A DNA stretch of 7,537 nucleotides. Origin: Bacteroidales bacterium UBA3709. GTDB taxonomy: Bacteria > Bacteroidota > Bacteroidia > Bacteroidales > UBA932. Made by a program: the position numbers and the translations under genes. The DNA lies in assembly GCA_002372015.1 (NCBI GenBank), contig DFIA01000040.1, forward strand, positions 21,922 through 29,458. Direction: 5' to 3'. Below the pieces are notes generated by a model. The model searched no databases and was not told the DNA's origin. It worked only from the letters and a program-made list of their open reading frames with translations. Shown one piece after another: positions 5,817-7,537 of the stretch (position 1 is its first letter; each line of letters opens with the position of its first letter).

Positions 5817-5868
5817 GGACAAACGAAAACACTTTCGCTATATGTCTGCCATTTATTAAATGACAATT

Positions 5869-5899
5869 CAAATATAGTGATTTCGTTGAATACAACACA
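5869..5899 (-). promoter_or_regulatory. Promoter upstream of the 6S-like RNA
   Basis: The minus strand has TATATTTG (5876-5869), a perfect -7 box, with TGTG (5899-5896, three of four matches to TTTG) exactly 19 nt upstream. Transcription would start near 5862, about 46 nt before the first paired base of the 6S-like RNA. That implies either a 5' leader that is processed or a longer mature RNA. Confidence 0.6.
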
Positions 5900-5944
5900 T
5901 CGCTGTGGAAAAAAAGCTTTATTAAAAAAAACCGATGGGATAGA

Positions 5945-5982
5945 GTAGCGTCGCCTTACGGCAAATCAAGACTGCTTGCTAC
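5945..5982 (-). other. Hairpin with GUAA tetraloop in the 3' part of the small-protein transcript
   Basis: On the minus strand GTAGC (5982-5978) pairs with GCTAC (5949-5945), and inside it GCC-GTAA-GGC makes a small tetraloop hairpin. It lies between the stop codon of the 46-aa gene and the closing 11-bp arm, supporting a structured 3' untranslated region. Confidence 0.4.
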
Positions 5983-6003
5983 AGGTACTTAATACCTCCT
6001 GTA
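5980..6003 (-). other. Hairpin over the stop codon of the 46-aa gene
   Basis: TACAGG (5980-5985) and CCTGTA (5998-6003) are complementary. Within them lies a second possible pairing AGGTA/TACCT, with the TAA stop in the loop. Too weak alone to be a terminator. Confidence 0.35.
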
Positions 6004-6129
6004 ATGGGACTTGACTCTGACAACCTTGCCGTTCTGAATGCGTTGGTGCGCTTTCACCTTGACAAGTTTCTCAACAACTATTCTTGTCGAGCATCGAATA
6101 CGTAGTGTCTTTTTAGTTCTTCTTTTCAT
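5989..6129 (-). CDS. Small basic protein (46 aa), conserved-looking, unknown function
   Basis: The frame begins MKRRTKKTLRIRCSTRIVVEK and ends VVRVKSHYRRY. It is strongly basic (about one third Lys/Arg) and contains the spaced pattern V-K-A-H-Q-R...N-G-K-V-V-R-V-K-S-H-Y-R. This H-x-R / N-G-K / H-Y-R pattern also appears at the ends of small phage and accessory proteins, which makes chance coding unlikely. It is too small for a catalytic domain; RNA or DNA binding is a guess from charge. Ser/Thr-rich and Cys13 aside, there are no membrane segments. The start ATG is preceded by an A/T-rich leader without Shine-Dalgarno. The start region is complementary to the predicted 5' end of the transcript, and the whole gene is bracketed by an 11-bp inverted repeat ending in T8. 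Confidence 0.6.
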   Translation of the reverse strand: MKRRTKKTLRIRCSTRIVVEKLVKVKAHQRIQNGKVVRVKSHYRRY

Positions 6130-6191
6130 ATGGATATATAAACTAGTGAGTGTAAAGACAAAAAGACTCGTATATCAGCACCTCCCATCGG

Positions 6192-6269
6192 TTAGACAAA
6201 AAAAGCAGGCATCTCTACACTTTTCAATGTTTCGATACCTGCTTGCTTCTCACTTGTTGTCATATCCAT
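6192..6269 (-). CDS. Possible 25-codon leader ORF overlapping a terminator
   Basis: An open frame starts at ATG 6269 (second ATG at 6263), reads MDMTTSEKQAG near its start, and ends P-A-F-F-V-stop at 6194-6192. Codons near its end coincide with the T-rich tail of the terminator hairpin. With transcription predicted to start near 6272 it would be almost leaderless. It could be a leader peptide controlling termination, or just chance within a small RNA. Confidence 0.25.
   Translation of the reverse strand: MDMTTSEKQAGIETLKSVEMPAFFV
6198..6244 (-). terminator. Intrinsic terminator (minus strand)
   Basis: On the minus strand AAGCAGGUAUC (6244-6234) pairs with GAUGCCUGCUU (6213-6203), 11 bp with one U-G pair. 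It is topped by a small internal loop and ACAUU-GAAA-AGUGU, a second stem closed by a GAAA tetraloop. The stem runs into a T-tract (6204-6198). G-U pairs in both stems are mismatches on the plus strand, fixing the direction. It lies only about 30-75 nt after the predicted start of the transcript, so it would make a short RNA or act as an attenuator. Confidence 0.78.
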
Positions 6270-6275
6270 ATGACA
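6258..6275. repeat. 18-bp palindrome at the predicted transcript start
   Basis: TGTCATATCCATATGACA is a perfect 8+8 inverted repeat around CC. It lies immediately downstream of the TATATTTG box, at or just after the expected transcription start. It could be an operator or a 5'-terminal RNA hairpin. Twelve of its bases recur in inverted orientation at 6126-6137, over the start codon of the 46-aa gene. Confidence 0.6.
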
Positions 6276-6278
6276 CTA

Positions 6279-6309
6279 CAAATATAGAGAAATCTTTCAT
6301 AGTCACAAT
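6279..6309 (-). promoter_or_regulatory. Promoter for the leader / small-protein transcript
   Basis: TATATTTG on the minus strand (6286-6279) is a perfect -7 box, with ATTG (6309-6306, three of four matches to TTTG) at exactly 19 nt spacing. Start expected near 6272. Its surroundings resemble the 6S-like RNA promoter (both read CTATATTTG with the same weak -33 spacing). Confidence 0.65.
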
Positions 6310-6590
6310 TTTTTCCAACATTTTTACCTAATATGTTTTGTTGACCTACTTATCAAAATGAGAATTAAAAAACTATAACCGCTGATTTTTCTCCTCAGTG
6401 ATTTCGATGCAACCTGTCGGATAAGTTTTTATCAGATAAGTTATATCGCTGAGTAAAAATCTTTTATTACCTTTGGAACCGAGCCAGCAAGCTGAAGAAA
6501 TAGATTGAGAAGTGAGAGTTTATTGAGGAGACTGTAGAGAGGGATTGTTAAAGAGAATGCAGAGAAGGAATATCTTAGAAGAAGAGAGAG
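6310..6590. other. Mostly noncoding region upstream of the transposase
   Basis: No convincing gene lies here. The plus strand contains CTCAGTGAT (6393-6401) able to pair with ATCGCTGAG (6445-6453), 9 bp with one U-G, which favours plus-strand RNA. A local GATAA/TTATC hairpin sits inside that loop. A -7-like TACCTTTG lies at 6468-6475 without a good -33, about 115 bp before the transposase start. The stretch 6490-6590 is purine-rich (GA-rich) on the plus strand. A minus-strand frame without ATG (6373-6519) is discussed separately. Confidence 0.45.
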
Positions 6591-7469
6591 ATGAAGAAAG
6601 ATTACTGGTTGATAACCACCGAGCACCTGAAAGACAGGCTGTGGTTCAAGGATGAAGAAGATTTCAAGGCGGGAATGAACTATGTTGCAGTCATGGCCGC
6701 AACAATGCAGGACATCGAGATTCTTGCATTCATACTGATGTCAAACCATGTGCACTTCGTAGCTGGTGGATTCCTGAAAGACATCGCTGAGTTTACAGAC
6801 CATTTCAAACTTTTATACTCCAAGTACTTTACGCACAGATACTCTAAAAAGGAACTCCTGAGAAACAACAAAGTAGATTTCCAGGAGCTTGCCTGGGGTG
6901 ACGAGTCTGTTGAAAGAGCTATAGCTTATGTTCAGATGAACAGCGTTGCTGCCAACCTCTGCCTGCAACCAAGCGGATATCCATGGGGCACAGGAAACTG
7001 TTTCTTCAACAAGACTTCTTTAAAAGGTCTACCGATTGGCTCATTTGCCATGAGGCAGCAGCGAAGAATCCTGCACAGTAAAACTGCCCTGCCGCCAAAC
7101 TATATTCTAGATCAACGAGGATTCATATCCCCGGAATCATATGTAAACATCAAGTTGGTAGAACACATTTTCAGATCGCCTAACAGGATGAGCTTTTTCC
7201 TTCAAAACTCCTCCAAGGTCAAGAAGTCTTCAGGAATGGCAACACCAACTTTTTCAGACCAAATCGTTTTCTCAGCGATGCTTAATCTCTGCACCTCAGT
7301 ATTCCATAAGTCCTCCTTGAAAGAACTTGAACACAAGCAGTTGGCAGAGTTATTGAATCAACTTAGGTACAGATTCTCCGCAGATTCCAAACAATTGTCC
7401 CGAGTCACTGGCATCGAGCAAGAAACCGTGTTGATGCTCTTAGACAGCTTCTTTTCAAAGCACGTTTGA
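6591..7469 (+). CDS. RAYT-type (IS200-like, HUH) transposase, long form
   Basis: This 292-aa protein has the Y1-transposase/RAYT hallmarks. The LMSNHVHF block (residues 49-56) carries the metal-binding His-x-His (H53, H55). AYVQMNSVAANLC (112-124) matches the family's Y-x-x-N-P-V-x-A block, with Tyr113 a plausible nucleophile, and G-Y-P-W-G (129-133) fits the following conserved Trp motif. Such proteins nick single-stranded DNA at hairpins; RAYTs are domesticated relatives linked to REP palindromes. The catalytic part ends near residue 160. The rest (about 130 residues) is an extra domain ending in a helix-turn-helix-like segment (S-K-Q-L-S-R-V-T-G-I-E-Q-E-T-V). Classic RAYTs are 150-200 aa. 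The ATG at 6591 follows a GA-rich leader. No frameshift is seen, so it may be active or domesticated. Confidence 0.85.
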   Translation: MKKDYWLITTEHLKDRLWFKDEEDFKAGMNYVAVMAATMQDIEILAFILMSNHVHFVAGGFLKDIAEFTDHFKLLYSKYFTHRYSKKELLRNNKVDFQELAWGDESVERAIAYVQMNSVAANLCLQPSGYPWGTGNCFFNKTSLKGLPIGSFAMRQQRRILHSKTALPPNYILDQRGFISPESYVNIKLVEHIFRSPNRMSFFLQNSSKVKKSSGMATPTFSDQIVFSAMLNLCTSVFHKSSLKELEHKQLAELLNQLRYRFSADSKQLSRVTGIEQETVLMLLDSFFSKHV

Positions 7470-7479
7470 GGAAGCTAAG

Positions 7480-7537
7480 CGTGGCTATCGACACAGCAGA
7501 TGGGACGTTGGGCACATTTAAGCCCTTAAACGTGGCT
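7480..7537. repeat. Possible start of a 51-bp-period repeat after the transposase
   Basis: CGTGGCT occurs at 7480-7486 and again at 7531-7537, each preceded by TAA plus one purine (10 of 11 matches), a spacing of 51 bp. Between them GGGC/GCCC (7510-7513 and 7522-7525) can form a hairpin. The window ends inside the second copy, so a tandem or REP-like array cannot be confirmed. Confidence 0.35.

Larger units (their letters stand above)
5924..6193 (-). repeat. 11-bp inverted repeat bracketing the small-protein gene, followed by T8 (end-paired transcript)
   Basis: AACCGATGGGA (minus strand 6193-6183) is perfectly complementary to TCCCATCGGTT (5940-5930), about 240 nt downstream, and the second arm runs straight into a T8 tract (5931-5924). 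On the minus strand this could close a large structured transcript and end it like an intrinsic terminator. Read as DNA the same arms look like 11-bp terminal inverted repeats of a 264-bp element, but no target-site duplication is visible in the flanks. Confidence 0.6.

Noticed and set aside
5930..6193. Complete insertion sequence with 11-bp terminal repeats
   Set aside because: No transposase is encoded inside and no target-site duplication is visible; the T8 tract after one arm fits a transcript end better.
6038..6331. 97-codon plus-strand frame
   Set aside because: It is antisense to the 46-aa gene, the terminator and the minus-strand promoter, and shows no protein-like pattern.
6441..6626. 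61-aa hydrophobic minus-strand frame
   Set aside because: It is produced by the GA-rich leader of the transposase read in reverse (Leu/Ser/Phe-rich) and overlaps the transposase start.

Overview
The window looks like chromosomal DNA from a member of the Bacteroidota, most likely order Bacteroidales (Prevotella/Bacteroides-like). The grounds are several near-perfect Bacteroidales promoter -7 boxes (TAnnTTTG), mostly missing Shine-Dalgarno sequences, and gene families typical of that group: split single-domain chromate transporters, signal-peptide plus beta-barrel proteins, and a long RAYT-type transposase. Genus is not resolved from sequence alone.

Left part (1-3124): the 5' part of a minus-strand tRNA-Ile(GAT) enters from the left edge and is divergent from a two-gene operon of short CHR-domain chromate transporters. 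The two genes overlap by ATGA, and the second has a strong internal Shine-Dalgarno. The operon converges on, and overlaps by 11 bp, a minus-strand pair: a GT2 glycosyltransferase followed by a DUF308/HdeD-like membrane protein.

Middle (3125-4410): upstream of the glycosyltransferase lie about 8.5 imperfect 16-17 bp tandem repeats. Then come a possible 58-aa basic ORF, a divergent small serine recombinase (resolvase/invertase type), and an orphan ribosome-binding site leading into a 10-codon ORF. This is an accessory-looking stretch.

Right-middle (4381-6310, all minus strand): a secreted protein of unknown function lies downstream of an outer-membrane beta-barrel protein. Upstream of both is a run of RNA-level features. 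First is a rod-like 6S-RNA-type ncRNA (about 5652-5816) whose strand is indicated by G-U pairs. Next is a small transcription unit with a TATATTTG promoter, a 5'-terminal element, an intrinsic terminator inside a 25-codon leader ORF, and a 46-aa basic protein gene. An 11-bp inverted repeat ending in T8 brackets the 46-aa gene. A 12-nt stretch at the predicted 5' end of this transcript is perfectly complementary to the start-codon region of the 46-aa gene. I regard this as the most interesting part of the window.

Right end (6310-7537): a mostly noncoding leader with a hairpin, then a 292-aa HUH/RAYT-type transposase, followed by what looks like the start of a 51-bp-period repeat cut off by the window edge.

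All functional assignments come from reading the sequence; no database or folding program was run.
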